DNA from: Microbacterium sp. zg-Y818
Lineage (GTDB): Bacteria > Actinomycetota > Actinomycetes > Actinomycetales > Microbacteriaceae
Length of the DNA stretch: 64,000 nt
Assembly (NCBI RefSeq): GCF_030246905.1
Contig: NZ_CP126741.1
Coordinates: 310,001 to 374,000, forward strand
Direction of reading: 5' to 3'
This document shows, in pieces, positions 1 through 11,160 of the stretch (positions within the stretch are counted from its first letter, which is position 1; every line of letters starts with the position of its first letter). Both the position numbers and the translations under genes were made by a program. Below the pieces are notes generated by a model that was not told where the DNA came from, did not search any database, and worked only from the letters and a program-made list of their open reading frames with translations.

Positions 1-356
1 ACGGCTGGCACCTGGGAGTGCTGCTCGTAACCGATGACGCGGTGCTGGCCATCGGAGAGATCGTGCGCGCCCGGCAGGAGGTGCGGCGCGGCTACACGGC
101 CCAGTCGCAGCGCGAGCGGGCGGAGCGACAGGCGGCCGCCTTCCGAGGCGGGTTCGCCGAGGGGGAGGTCGTGCACATCGGATGGCGGATGCTCGACCTC
201 GACGCCGTCGCGCGGGGCGAGGCATCCGGTCCTCTGTCGATGCGCGACGGGGTGCCCAGCGTGCGCTGGAGCGCGGCGGGCGGCTACCGGCCGCTCGAGG
301 ACTACCTCGCCGAACGCATCGAGCTGCTGCGGCAGCCGCCCCAGGGGGCGTCCTGA
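1..356 (+). CDS. Unrecognised protein, C-terminal part (5' end outside window)
   Basis: The frame is open from base 3 and closes with TGA at 354-356, so the window starts inside the gene; the GTG at 18 is probably internal, because the residues before it (GWHLG) continue smoothly into LLVTDDAVLA. About 117 residues are visible. They include an Arg/Gln/Ala-rich helical stretch (TAQSQRERAERQAAAF) and a C-terminal YLAERIELL helix. I do not recognise a domain and assign no function. It lies 70 bp upstream of glgX on the same strand, but a candidate promoter in the gap suggests glgX is transcribed separately. Real coding is supported by the G/C-rich third positions. Confidence 0.6.
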   Translation, partial: GWHLGVLLVTDDAVLAIGEIVRARQEVRRGYTAQSQRERAERQAAAFRGGFAEGEVVHIGWRMLDLDAVARGEASGPLSMRDGVPSVRWSAAGGYRPLEDYLAERIELLRQPPQGAS

Positions 357-380
357 GCAAACCGGGGTGCGCGGGTGCGT

Positions 381-426
381 TTGTCAAGTCCTCCGGGGGG
401 AGTTTTCGTCGGTCTAGTGTTGCCCC
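381..426 (+). promoter_or_regulatory. Candidate glgX promoter, leaderless type
   Basis: A -10-like TAGTGT (415-420) lies six bases before the GTG start of glgX, so the transcript would begin at or next to the start codon. No good -35 hexamer is seen 17 bp upstream. Instead TTGTCAAG begins at 381, 28 bp before the -10; the same arrangement recurs at 6771 and 35495. Prediction from sequence only. Confidence 0.45.
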
Positions 427-2633
<2,207 letters not shown>

Positions 2634-2637
<4 letters not shown>

Positions 2638-5003
2638 CCGAGCGGCAGCCCGTCTCGACGTATCGGCTGCAGATCCGTGAGGCGTTCGACCTCGATGCGG
2701 CGGCCGGTGTCACCGACTACCTGCGCGACCTCGGGGTGGACTGGGCCTACTTGTCGCCGCTGCTGAAGGCGACCCCCGGCTCCGACCACGGGTACGACGT
2801 CGTCGACCCTTCGCAGGTCGACCCGGCACGCGGCGGCGCAGAAGCGCTCGAGCGCTTCGTCTCGGCCGCGCGGGCCGCCGGGCTCGGGATCCTCGTCGAC
2901 ATCGTCCCGAATCACATGGGCATCTCGCAGCCGGCCGAGAACCCGTGGTGGTGGGACGTGCTGCGCCACGGCCAGGGCAGCGCACACGCCGACGCGTTCG
3001 ACATCGACTGGGAGTACGGCGGCGGCCGCGTGCGCGTGCCGATCCTCGGCGCCGAGCTCGACGAGGTGCTCGCCGCGGGCGACCTGGTCGTCGACGCGGA
3101 TGCCGGGCTCGTGCGCTACTTCGACCACGCCCTGCCGCTGGCCCCCGGGTCTCTCGACGGTATCGACCCGAACGACGTCGCCGCGGTGCTCGAGCGGCAG
3201 CACTGGGAGCTGATGTTCTGGCGCCGCGAGGCCGCCGAGCTCAACTACCGCCGCTTCTTCGCCGTCACGACCCTCGCCGGTGTGCGCGTCGAGCTGCCGC
3301 ACGTGTTCGACGCCGCGCACGCCGAGATCCTCCGCTGGGTGCGGGAAGGGCTCGTCGACGGCCTGCGCATCGACCACCCCGACGGGCTGGCCGACCCCGG
3401 GGCGTACCTCGACATGCTGGCTGCGGCAGCCGGTCGCATTCCGGTGCTCGTGGAGAAGATCCTCGAGCATGCCGCGACCGAGCACCCCGAGGCCCTGCCC
3501 GGCTGGTGGGCGACGACCGGCACCACCGGTTACGACGCCATGGCAGAGGTCGACCGTGTGCTCATCGACCCCGCGGGCGAGGCCCGGCTGGACGCGCTCG
3601 ATGCCGCTTTGCGCGCCGAGACGGGGGTGGCGGCCCTCACGGGCTACGCCGACCTCATGCACGACACCAAGCGCATGATCGCCGACACCATCCAGCAGTC
3701 CGAGATCGCCAGGCTGGTGCGGGTGCTGCGCGGCATGCCGGGGGCACGCATCGACGCCGCCGACGCCGAGCTCATCGACACCCTCGCCGAGCTGCTGACG
3801 AACTTCCCGGTCTACCGCTCGTACCTGCCGGCAGGACGCGAGCACCTCGACCATGCCTTCGCCGAGACGGCGCGACGCCGACCCGATCTGGCCGACCTCG
3901 CGCAGCTGCTCGTCGAGCGCATCGCCGAAACGGGCACCGAGCTGTCGCGGCGGTTCATGCAGACCACCGGTCCCGTCATGGCCAAGGGCGTGGAGGACAC
4001 GGCGTTTTACCGCATGACGCGGTTGGGCACCCTCACCGAGGTCGGCGGCGATCCGTCGGTCTTCTCGCTCGACGTCGAGGGGTTCCACGCCGCGCAGGCG
4101 CGGCGGCACGCCCAGTGGCCCCACGCGATGACGTCGCTGTCGACGCACGACACCAAGCGCGGCGAGGACGTGCGCGCCCGCCTCTCGGTGCTCGCCGAGA
4201 TGCCCGACCGGTGGGCCGAGGTGCTCGAGCGGCTGCGCGCCGTGGCATCCAGCGGTCACGGTCCCTTCGACTCGCTGCTGTGGCAGGCCATCGTCGGCTC
4301 GTGGCCGGCGAGCCCCGAGCGCCTGCACGCCTATGCCGACAAGGCCGCCCGTGAAGCGGCCGAGCGCACCGGGTGGTGGGATCCGGACCCCGCCTTCGAG
4401 GAGCGGATGCATGCCGTCGTGGACGCCGCCTTCGGTGCCGCACGGCCACTCGTCGAGGAGTTCGTCGCCGAGGTCTCCGGCGCCGGGTGGGTCAACTCGC
4501 TGTCGGCCAAGCTCGTGCAGCTGACCGCGCCGGGCACCCCTGATGTCTACCAGGGCTCCGAGCTGTGGGAGACCTCGCTCGTGGACCCCGACAACCGGCG
4601 CGCGGTGGACTTCGACGCCCGTCGGGCCCTGCTCGGCCGCATCGACGGCGGGTGGATGCCGCCCGTCGACGAATCCGGCGCGGCCAAGATGCTCGTGGTG
4701 TCGCGGGCGCTGCGGCTGCGCCGTGACCGGCCGGAGCTCTTCACGCGGTACCGCCCGGTGGTGGCGGTCGGAGCGGCATCCGACCACGTCGTCGCGTTCG
4801 ACCGTGGCGGCGCGGTCACCGTCGCCACCCGCCTGCCCGTCGGCCTTGCCCGCCGAGGCGGCTGGGGCGACACCGCGGTGCTGCTGCCGACCGGCACATG
4901 GCGCGATGAGATCACCGGTCGCACCGTCGCCGGCGGCCAGGTCGCGCTGGCGGACCTGCTGGGGACGTACCCCGTCGCCCTGCTGAGAGAGGATGCGCGA
5001 TGA
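2634..5003 (+). CDS. treY: Malto-oligosyltrehalose synthase TreY
   Basis: TreY converts the reducing-end alpha-1,4 bond of a maltodextrin into an alpha,alpha-1,1 bond by intramolecular transglycosylation. The 789 residues match the family length. The start resembles other TreY proteins (STYRLQI, then [20 protein letters not shown]). GH13 motifs follow in order: VDIVPNHMG (about 88-96), [13 protein letters not shown] with the nucleophile Asp near 247, VEKIL with the catalytic Glu near 274, and the family-typical [15 protein letters not shown] (about 503-517). The GTG start overlaps the glgX stop (GTGA) and the stop overlaps treZ (ATGA), which implies translational coupling. Product: maltooligosyl trehalose, the TreZ substrate. 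Confidence 0.95.
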
Positions 5004-6760
5004 GCGTGGAAGTGTGGGCGCCGAGGGCCGAACGGGTGCGGCTGCGCCGACCGGGAACGGCCGATGTGGAGCTGGCCGTGGCAGATGGCGGCTGGTGGAC
5101 CGCCGACGTCGAGCTGGCAGACGGTGACCGGTACGGGTTCGTGCTCGGCGACGGCGACGCCCTGCGTCCCGACCCGCGGTCGCGGCGGCAGCCCGAGGGC
5201 GTGCACGAAGCGTCGGCGTACTTCGACCCGACGGCGTTCTCGTGGACGGATGCCGCGTGGACCGGACGGCAGCTCGCCGGTGGGGTCATCTACGAGATGC
5301 ACATCGGCACCTTCACGCCCGAGGGCACCCTGGATGCCGCGATCGCCCGTCTCGGACACCTCGTCGACATCGGCGTCACCCACGTCGAGCTGCTGCCGGT
5401 CAACGGCTTCAACGGCGTGCACAACTGGGGCTACGACGGCGTGCTCTGGTACACCGTGCACGAGGCGTATGGCGGGCCCGCGGCCTACCAGCGGTTCGTG
5501 GATGCCGCGCACGCGGCGGGTCTGGCCGTCATCCAGGACGTCGTGTACAACCACCTGGGTCCCAGCGGCAACTACCTGCCGGAGTTCGGGCCGTACCTGC
5601 GCGATGCCAGTCGCAACACCTGGGGCGACAGCGTCGCCCTCGACCAGCCGGCGGTGCGGGCGTACATCGTCGAGAACGCCATGATGTGGCTGCGCGACCA
5701 CCACGTCGACGGTCTGCGCCTCGACGCCGTGCACGCCCTGCTGGACGACGGCCCGAAGCACATCCTGCGCGAGCTCGCCGAATCCGCCGACGCGCTGTCG
5801 GCCCACCTCGGGCGCCCGCTCACCCTCATCGCCGAGTCCGACATGAACGACCCCACCCTGATCCTCCCTCGGGAGGCGGCCGGCTACGGGCTGACGGCGC
5901 AGTGGAGCGACGACTGGCATCATGCCGTTCACGTCGCCCTCACCGGTGAGACGGCCGGCTATTACGAGGACTTCGCGGCTCTCGAGGCCCTGCCGAAGGT
6001 CTGGACGCGGGGGTTCTTCCACGACGGCACGTACTCGTCGTTCCGCGGCCGCGACCACGGGCATCCGATTCCGCAGGAGGTGCCGGCCTGGCGCCTGGTG
6101 ACCTTCGCCCAGGACCACGACCAGATCGGCAACCGCGCAGCCGGCGATCGGCTGACGGCGACGCTGTCGCCCGAGCGCCTCGCGATCGCCGCGGTGCTCA
6201 CACTCACCGCGCCCGGAACGCCCATGCTGTTCATGGGTGAGGAGTGGGGGGCGACCACCCCGTGGCAGTTCTTCACGTCGCATCCCGAGCCCGAGCTGGC
6301 CGAGGCGACCGCGAAGGGGCGCACCGAGGAGTTCGCCCGCATGGGGTGGGATGAGTCGCTCGTCCCGCATCCCAACGACCCGGCCACCTTCGAGCGCTCG
6401 AAGCTGGACTGGTCCGAGATCGACCCCGACGACGCAGCGTCGGGGCCGCACCGCCGACTGCTGCAGCTGTACCGCGACCTCGCGCGCCTGCGCCGGGAAC
6501 GGCCCGAGCTCACCGAACCCTCGTTCGGCGACCTCACCGCCGATGCGGTGGAGATCGCCGGTGGCCGCCGGTTCCGCCTCGGCCGCGGGCGGCTCACGGT
6601 GCTGGTCAACCTGTCGGCGGAGCCTTGGCACGCCTCGGCGGGACCCGATGACGCGGTGCTGCTCGCCACGGATCCCGAGCGTTGCGGCGCCGCGCCGGTT
6701 TCGGGCGTGGTCACCGTGGCACCGGAGGCGGCGGTGGTGATCGCCCCGCCGCTGGGCTGA
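5000..6760 (+). CDS. treZ: Malto-oligosyltrehalose trehalohydrolase TreZ
   Basis: TreZ cleaves the alpha-1,4 bond next to the terminal trehalose unit of maltooligosyl trehalose and releases trehalose, completing the TreXYZ route from glycogen. The 586 residues show an N-terminal CBM48/E-set domain (about 1-90), then a GH13 barrel: [25 protein letters not shown] with the nucleophile Asp near 242, [10 protein letters not shown] with Glu near 279, and the family motif [17 protein letters not shown]. The C-terminal domain is beta-rich. The ATG start overlaps the treY stop. No trehalose synthase (treS) or OtsAB lies nearby. Trehalose made this way would serve as an osmolyte or reserve; that role is general knowledge, not shown by the sequence. 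Confidence 0.95.
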   Translation: MSVEVWAPRAERVRLRRPGTADVELAVADGGWWTADVELADGDRYGFVLGDGDALRPDPRSRRQPEGVHEASAYFDPTAFSWTDAAWTGRQLAGGVIYEMHIGTFTPEGTLDAAIARLGHLVDIGVTHVELLPVNGFNGVHNWGYDGVLWYTVHEAYGGPAAYQRFVDAAHAAGLAVIQDVVYNHLGPSGNYLPEFGPYLRDASRNTWGDSVALDQPAVRAYIVENAMMWLRDHHVDGLRLDAVHALLDDGPKHILRELAESADALSAHLGRPLTLIAESDMNDPTLILPREAAGYGLTAQWSDDWHHAVHVALTGETAGYYEDFAALEALPKVWTRGFFHDGTYSSFRGRDHGHPIPQEVPAWRLVTFAQDHDQIGNRAAGDRLTATLSPERLAIAAVLTLTAPGTPMLFMGEEWGATTPWQFFTSHPEPELAEATAKGRTEEFARMGWDESLVPHPNDPATFERSKLDWSEIDPDDAASGPHRRLLQLYRDLARLRRERPELTEPSFGDLTADAVEIAGGRRFRLGRGRLTVLVNLSAEPWHASAGPDDAVLLATDPERCGAAPVSGVVTVAPEAAVVIAPPLG

Positions 6761-6770
6761 CCTCTCGGCG

Positions 6771-6817
6771 CTGTCAAGCCCCGGGCCGATGGGCTCGGTG
6801 GCGTTTAGCCTGGACCG
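6771..6817 (+). promoter_or_regulatory. Candidate promoter of the TspO-like gene, leaderless type
   Basis: CTGTCAAG starts at 6771 and TAGCCT (6806-6811) follows 29 bp after CTGTCA; the ATG comes six bases after the hexamer. This is the same architecture as at 381-426 and 35495-35541. Prediction from sequence only. Confidence 0.4.
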
Positions 6818-7651
6818 ATGAGCGCTGACACGGCATCACGGACGACCGCCCCGCCCACTCAGTCGCGACCTTCCGACCTCGGTCGGCAGGTCGGTGTGAT
6901 CAGTGCGGTGAGCTTCATGCTCATCGCCGCGGTGGTGGGCGTGGGGGCTCTTGGCGGCCGACCCGTCGAGGATCTGCAGCGCGGTGCCCTCGACTCCGAC
7001 GCGTCGTACCTCGCCCCGGCGAGCCAGGCCTTCTCGATCTGGAGCGTCATCTACGTGCTGATGGTCGCCTACGCGGTGTGGCAGGCGCTGCCGTCGCAGC
7101 GCGCAGACGACCGCCAGCGCCTGCTCGGCTGGTGGATCGCGCTGACCGCCGTGCTCAACGGTCTGTGGCTGGTGGCCGCTCAGTTCACCACCCTCCCGAT
7201 CACGGTGCTCGTCATCGTGCTGCTCCTTGCCGCTCTCGGCTGGACGTTCCACCTCGCGGTGCGCCGGCCGCCGCGCGGCGTGCGTCAGGCCGTTTTCACC
7301 GACATCACGGTAGGGCTGCACCTCGGCTGGGTGGCGCTGGCGACCGTCGCGAACTCGTCGGCCTGGTTCACCTCCATCGCGCCGGCGTCGTGGGCAGAAG
7401 CCGCGGATCCGGTGGCCATCGCCGTGATCACCGTGGTCGCGCTCATCGGCATCGGCATCGCCCTCGGGGGCCGCGGCCGCCTCGCCCCGGGCCTGGCGAT
7501 GGGCTGGGGTCTGACCTGGATCGGGATCGGCCGCTGGAGCGACGAGCCGATGAGTCAGCCGATCGCGATCGCCGCCTGGATCGCCGCTGCCGTCGTGGTG
7601 CTCGCCCCCATCGCGGTCACCGCGGCCCGCTTCGCCCGCAACCGCACCTGA
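6818..7651 (+). CDS. TspO/MBR-like tryptophan-rich membrane protein
   Basis: This predicted inner-membrane protein of 277 residues follows a roughly 30-residue polar N-terminus and has about seven hydrophobic segments, more than the five of classical TspO. Family-like features are AFSIWSVIYVLMVAYAVWQ, the Trp-rich WWIALTAVLNGLWLVA and a later HLGWVALATVANSSAW. TspO proteins bind tetrapyrroles or cholesterol-like ligands; whether that holds for this divergent, longer actinobacterial branch is unknown. It is monocistronic: a promoter sits between it and treZ, and the next gene is on the other strand. Assignment rests on the motif pattern and hydropathy read by eye. Confidence 0.65.
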   Translation: MSADTASRTTAPPTQSRPSDLGRQVGVISAVSFMLIAAVVGVGALGGRPVEDLQRGALDSDASYLAPASQAFSIWSVIYVLMVAYAVWQALPSQRADDRQRLLGWWIALTAVLNGLWLVAAQFTTLPITVLVIVLLLAALGWTFHLAVRRPPRGVRQAVFTDITVGLHLGWVALATVANSSAWFTSIAPASWAEAADPVAIAVITVVALIGIGIALGGRGRLAPGLAMGWGLTWIGIGRWSDEPMSQPIAIAAWIAAAVVVLAPIAVTAARFARNRT

Positions 7652-7680
7652 TCGTCGCGCTGCGGCGGCGGGCCGGTGCG

Positions 7681-8406
7681 TCAGTCGGCGAACCGGGCGG
7701 CGAAGGACCGCAGCAGCCGCGTGGGTTCCGACAGTGACGCCGCGAGCACACGGGCGGCGATCGCGTCGAAATCGCCGGCGGTGAAGTATCCGTCGTCGCG
7801 GTAGACGGCCATGCGTTCGGTGAAGGCCGACCCTGTCGGCTCGGGGTGGAACTGAGTGGCGTACAGCCGGTCACCCACGCGGTAGGCCTGTACCGGGCAC
7901 GCCGGGTTCGTCGCGAGCAGGGTCGCCGAGGGTGGCGTCGTGCCGGCACCCTCCTTGTGGGCGGTGAGGGCCGTGAACCGGTCGGCCAGCATGCCGAAGA
8001 GCGGGTCCTGAGCGGCATCCCCGGTCAGGGTCACCGATGCGGGACCGGTGTCTTCGGGGTACGCCCGGCTGACCTCTCCGCCGAGCATGCGGGTGACGAT
8101 GCCGATGCCGTAGCAGGTGAAGAGGGCTGCCGTTCCGGCCGCAGCCGCGCGCTCGGCGATGCGCTCGAGGTCCGCCTCCACGCGCAGCTGCACGTCGGTC
8201 TTGGTCGAGCGGGGATCGGTGAGGTTGAACGGGCTGCCGCCGACGACGAAACCCGCGTACCGGTCGAAGACGTCGTCTTGCAGCGGCTCGCGGACGAGAT
8301 CGAGCTGGGCGAGGTCGTCGCGCCGCATGGCCGTGCGGAACGAGGCGAACTCGCCGGCCGCGGCGCCCGCCTGCGGACGCACGCAGACGTACGCGAGCGG
8401 GGCCAT
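7681..8406 (-). CDS. Class I glutamine amidotransferase-like protein
   Basis: The 241 residues fold as a class I glutamine amidotransferase of the stand-alone GMP-synthase-like group. The nucleophile Cys lies in FTCYGIGIVTRMLGGEV (about residues 96-112), and the His-Glu pair in TQFHPEPTGSAF. An oxyanion-type loop GFVVGGSPFNL precedes them. Such proteins hydrolyse glutamine, or act on gamma-glutamyl compounds, without a fused synthetase domain; the true substrate here cannot be read from the sequence. It is followed 20 bp downstream of the LysR-like gene on the same strand, so the two may be co-transcribed. The ATG at 8406 is the first start before the conserved LAYVCVRP strand. Confidence 0.8.
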   Translation of the reverse strand: MAPLAYVCVRPQAGAAAGEFASFRTAMRRDDLAQLDLVREPLQDDVFDRYAGFVVGGSPFNLTDPRSTKTDVQLRVEADLERIAERAAAAGTAALFTCYGIGIVTRMLGGEVSRAYPEDTGPASVTLTGDAAQDPLFGMLADRFTALTAHKEGAGTTPPSATLLATNPACPVQAYRVGDRLYATQFHPEPTGSAFTERMAVYRDDGYFTAGDFDAIAARVLAASLSEPTRLLRSFAARFAD

Positions 8407-8426
8407 GGGTTGATTCTAGATGCGCG

Positions 8427-9158
8427 TCAACCGCGCGAGGAGTTCGCGGTGCGGCCGCGCACGATGCCGATGAATGCCTCGACGAGCGGGGTGGTCGCCT
8501 CTGTCGGCCAGGCCAGGGCCACCGGTGACACCGGTCCGTCGCGCAGCGGTCGCGAGGTGACGTCGCGGCGCTGGTGCAGCCGCGCCAGCGACATCGGCAC
8601 GATGACGATGCCGACCCCGGCCGCCACGGTCTCCACCGCCTCCGCGGTGTCGGCGGGCGGTGCGAACGCCGGGGAGACGGCGCCGGGGACGGCGATGTCG
8701 AACACGGCGTCACGGGGGACGATCAGGATCTCGCCGGCGAGGTCGTCGAGGCTCAGCTCGTCAGCTGCGGTGAGGTGCGAGTCGGCGGCGCACACGACGA
8801 CCGGACGCTCTTCGTAGAGCGGAATGACCGAGAGCCCGTCCGCGTCGACGGGAGTGCGGACCAGGGCGGCGTCGACCTCACCGGATGCGAGGGCGCCGGC
8901 TTGCCCTGCCACCGTCAGCGGCACGAGGTCGAGGGGGTTGTGCGGCATGCGCTCTTTCCAGGCGCCGATCCACTTGCCGGGCGTCGCGCCGGGGATCGCG
9001 CCGAGTCGGAACGGGCCGGGCGGAACACGCTGCTCCGCGTCGGGCACGGCACGCGGCGGTGCGGGCCGCGCCGGACGACGCGCGGGCTTTGCGGCCGAGC
9101 GTGCAGCTGCGGGTCGGCGGGGTGCGCCATGGGATCGTCCGCCGCCGCCTTTTGCCAT
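8427..9158 (-). CDS. LysR-type effector-binding domain protein lacking the HTH
   Basis: The 243 residues consist of a basic, Ala/Pro/Arg-rich N-terminus (about 1-50; AAKPARRPARPAPPRA) followed by a periplasmic-binding-like LysR substrate domain: FRLGAIPGATPGKWIGAW, LVPLTVAGQAGALASGEVDAALVR, and the typical end EAVETVAAGVGIVIVPMSLARLH. The usual N-terminal winged helix-turn-helix (about 60 residues) is absent and no alternative upstream coding is seen. It could be a ligand-binding adaptor or a decayed regulator; the basic tail might still contact nucleic acid. The gene lies 20 bp upstream of the amidotransferase gene in the same direction. Confidence 0.75.
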   Translation of the reverse strand: MAKGGGGRSHGAPRRPAAARSAAKPARRPARPAPPRAVPDAEQRVPPGPFRLGAIPGATPGKWIGAWKERMPHNPLDLVPLTVAGQAGALASGEVDAALVRTPVDADGLSVIPLYEERPVVVCAADSHLTAADELSLDDLAGEILIVPRDAVFDIAVPGAVSPAFAPPADTAEAVETVAAGVGIVIVPMSLARLHQRRDVTSRPLRDGPVSPVALAWPTEATTPLVEAFIGIVRGRTANSSRG

Positions 9159-9242
9159 TCCAGAAGAGTAGCCCGAGCCGCCACGGTCACGGCATGACAG
9201 GCGCTGTCGGCATCCTGACGCGACCGCCGGCAGACAGGGATC

Positions 9243-9650
9243 TCAGGCGGCCAGGCGCAGCCCGCGGCGGTCGGTGGCGACCCGCTCGCCGTCGCCGACG
9301 ATCTCGCCGTCGCCGATCAGCGACCCGGTGGCGACCTGCGCGTGCGCGCCGACCGACGTGCGGATGCCGATCTTCGCTCCCGCGCCGATCGCGGCGCCTG
9401 AGCCGACGTGCGCGAGCTCTGCGATCTCGCAGTTCGGCCCGATGACCGCGTCGGGCTCGATCCACGCCCCGCGGCGGATGCGTACGCCCGCGGCGACTTC
9501 CGCGCCGGGTTCGACATATGCGCCCGCTTCGACCAGCGCGGTCGCGTGCACCTTGGCTCCGTGCGCGATCAATCCGCGCCCGTTGACGTGCTTGCGATAG
9601 CGCAGCGTCTCGCCGCGGTCGTTCTCGATGTCGATGTAGTTCTTGCCCAC
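9243..9650 (-). CDS. Left-handed beta-helix (hexapeptide repeat) protein
   Basis: The 135 residues are mostly imperfect hexapeptide repeats ([LIV]-G-X4 type): GAKVHATALVEAGAYVEPGAEVAAGVRIRRGAWIEPDAVIGPN and so on, forming about five coils of a left-handed beta-helix as in acyltransferases and gamma-class carbonic anhydrases. It is too short for a complete known transferase and lacks an obvious catalytic loop, so enzymatic activity is uncertain. I chose the GTG at 9650 (VGKNYIDIENDRGETLRYR) because a strong AGGAGG lies six to seven bases upstream; longer reading on this strand is antisense to yitT. The N-terminal 25 residues are charged and precede the repeats. Confidence 0.75.
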   Translation of the reverse strand: MGKNYIDIENDRGETLRYRKHVNGRGLIAHGAKVHATALVEAGAYVEPGAEVAAGVRIRRGAWIEPDAVIGPNCEIAELAHVGSGAAIGAGAKIGIRTSVGAHAQVATGSLIGDGEIVGDGERVATDRRGLRLAA

Positions 9651-9746
9651 AATCCCCTCCTGCGACACCGTCTGGTGCCGGACTAGAGACAACGCGGCCC
9701 TACCCCTATTCATTCCCCCACCTGGTCGTCCTGCGAGGATGTGAGG

Positions 9747-10379
9747 GTGACCGAGACAGGGCCCTCGCTGGTGTTCGACGAGAAGACGACCAAGCACGGC
9801 GTCGGCGAGGATGTGCTCGGCATGCTGACCGGCACGTTCACGGCATCCTTCGGGCTGTACCTGCTGAACGCCTCGCACGCGGTGACCGGCGGCACCGCGG
9901 GACTGTCGCTGCTGCTGGGGTTCGCGTCGGAGGTGCCTTTCTGGGTGCTGTTCGCCGTCATCAACCTGCCGTTCGCCGTGCTGGCGGTGTGGAAGAAGGG
10001 GTGGGACTTCACCCTTCGCACGATGGTCGCCATCGCCCTGGTGTCGGGCTTCTCGGTCGTGCACGAGACGTTCTTCGTCGTCGGTGAACTCAACCCGGTC
10101 TACGGCACCCTCGCCGGCAACCTCATGGCCGGCATCGGACTGCTCATCGTCTTCCGCCACGGCGGGAGCCTCGGCGGGTTCAACATCGTCGCCCTCGTCG
10201 TGCAGGATGCCACCGGCATCCGCGCCGGATGGACGCTCATGGTTTTCGATGTCCTCGTCGTGCTGGCAGCGCTTTTCGTGGTGCCCTGGCCGAACGTCCT
10301 CATGAGCGCGGCAGGTGCCGTGCTGCTGAATCTCGTGCTGGGGCTCAACCACCGCCCGGGGCGCTACATCGGGCGGTGA
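9747..10379 (+). CDS. YitT-family membrane protein
   Basis: An integral membrane protein of about 210 residues with five or six hydrophobic segments. Family features include GLYLLNASHAVTGGTAGLSLLL near the N-terminus, the repeated pattern NLMAGIGLLIVFRHGGSLGGFNIVALVVQDATGI, and AGAVLLNLVLG. YitT/DUF161 proteins are widespread transporters or transport partners of unknown substrate. There are two GTG codons at 9741 and 9747; the second has GAGGA at a proper distance and is preferred. It is divergent from the beta-helix gene (about 95 bp apart) and convergent with nei2 (7 bp apart). Confidence 0.8.
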   Translation: MTETGPSLVFDEKTTKHGVGEDVLGMLTGTFTASFGLYLLNASHAVTGGTAGLSLLLGFASEVPFWVLFAVINLPFAVLAVWKKGWDFTLRTMVAIALVSGFSVVHETFFVVGELNPVYGTLAGNLMAGIGLLIVFRHGGSLGGFNIVALVVQDATGIRAGWTLMVFDVLVVLAALFVVPWPNVLMSAAGAVLLNLVLGLNHRPGRYIGR

Positions 10380-10386
10380 CCTGCGG

Positions 10387-11160
10387 TCATCGCTGGCACA
10401 CGGGACACCAGAAGACGTTGCGCTCGGCCGTCGGGCGCGCGCCGAGTGCCCCGGCCCGCACGAGCGTGCCGCAACGCCGGCAGGGTTTCGCCTCGCGGCC
10501 GTAGACCCACATGCCGCGGCCTGGCCGGGCGTCGCCGGTGAAGACCCGGCGTGAGCGGTCGCGGTTCGTGCGGATCATCCGCGCGGCGGTGTCGATGAGC
10601 GCCGGCGCGTCGACCTCGGTCCCCGGCGTGGTGGGCAGGATGCCGCGGACGAACAGCACCTCGTTGGCGTACACGTTGCCGAGCCCCGCCACGTTGCGCT
10701 GATCCAGCAGTGCCACGTGCACCGGCCGGGAGTCGGCGCCCACGCGTCGTGCCGCCTCGGCGGCGTCCCAGTCCGCCGCAAGCGGGTCGGGGCCGAGGTG
10801 GCCGACGACGCGCGCCTCGTCGGCAGTGGGCAGCACCTCGACCATGGCGAGGTCGAACCCCACGGCATCCGCCCGCTCGTTGCCGACGATGGCGCGGGCG
10901 GTGTACCCCGGCCGGCGCCACCGGCCGCCGGTGGGGTAGACGTGCCATTCGCCCTCCATCTTGAGGTGGGAGTGCAGCGTCGCCCCGCCCGCGCGCAGCA
11001 GCAGGTGCTTGCCGCGCGGCACCACCTCGCTCACCGTCTCGCCGCGGAGGTCGGCGGTGGCGCTGCCGGGAACCCGGATGTCGAACCGCGTGATCTCGTG
11101 ACCGGCGAGGGCGTCGTGCAGGGTCCGCGCGGTGCGGTAGACGGTGTCGCCCTCAGGCAT
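10387..11160 (-). CDS. nei2: Fpg/Nei-family DNA glycosylase (Nei2 type)
   Basis: A base-excision-repair glycosylase/AP lyase for oxidised bases. The start MPEGDT places the catalytic Pro2 and Glu3 exactly at the N-terminus, fixing the ATG at 11160. Further family features are SHLKMEGEW, the H2TH region LLDQRNVAGLGNVYANEVLF, and a C-terminal zinc finger with CRRC (CX2C) and CPVC (CX2C) separated by about 20 residues. The 257 residues match actinobacterial Nei2. The start lies inside the 3' end of lhr (8-bp overlap), so it is translationally coupled to the helicase gene; the two are a DNA-repair pair conserved in actinobacteria as far as I know. Confidence 0.93.
   Translation of the reverse strand: MPEGDTVYRTARTLHDALAGHEITRFDIRVPGSATADLRGETVSEVVPRGKHLLLRAGGATLHSHLKMEGEWHVYPTGGRWRRPGYTARAIVGNERADAVGFDLAMVEVLPTADEARVVGHLGPDPLAADWDAAEAARRVGADSRPVHVALLDQRNVAGLGNVYANEVLFVRGILPTTPGTEVDAPALIDTAARMIRTNRDRSRRVFTGDARPGRGMWVYGREAKPCRRCGTLVRAGALGARPTAERNVFWCPVCQR

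Noticed and set aside
9651..10352. Upstream extension of the beta-helix gene on the minus strand
   Set aside because: It would be wholly antisense to yitT; the GTG at 9650 has a strong AGGAGG.
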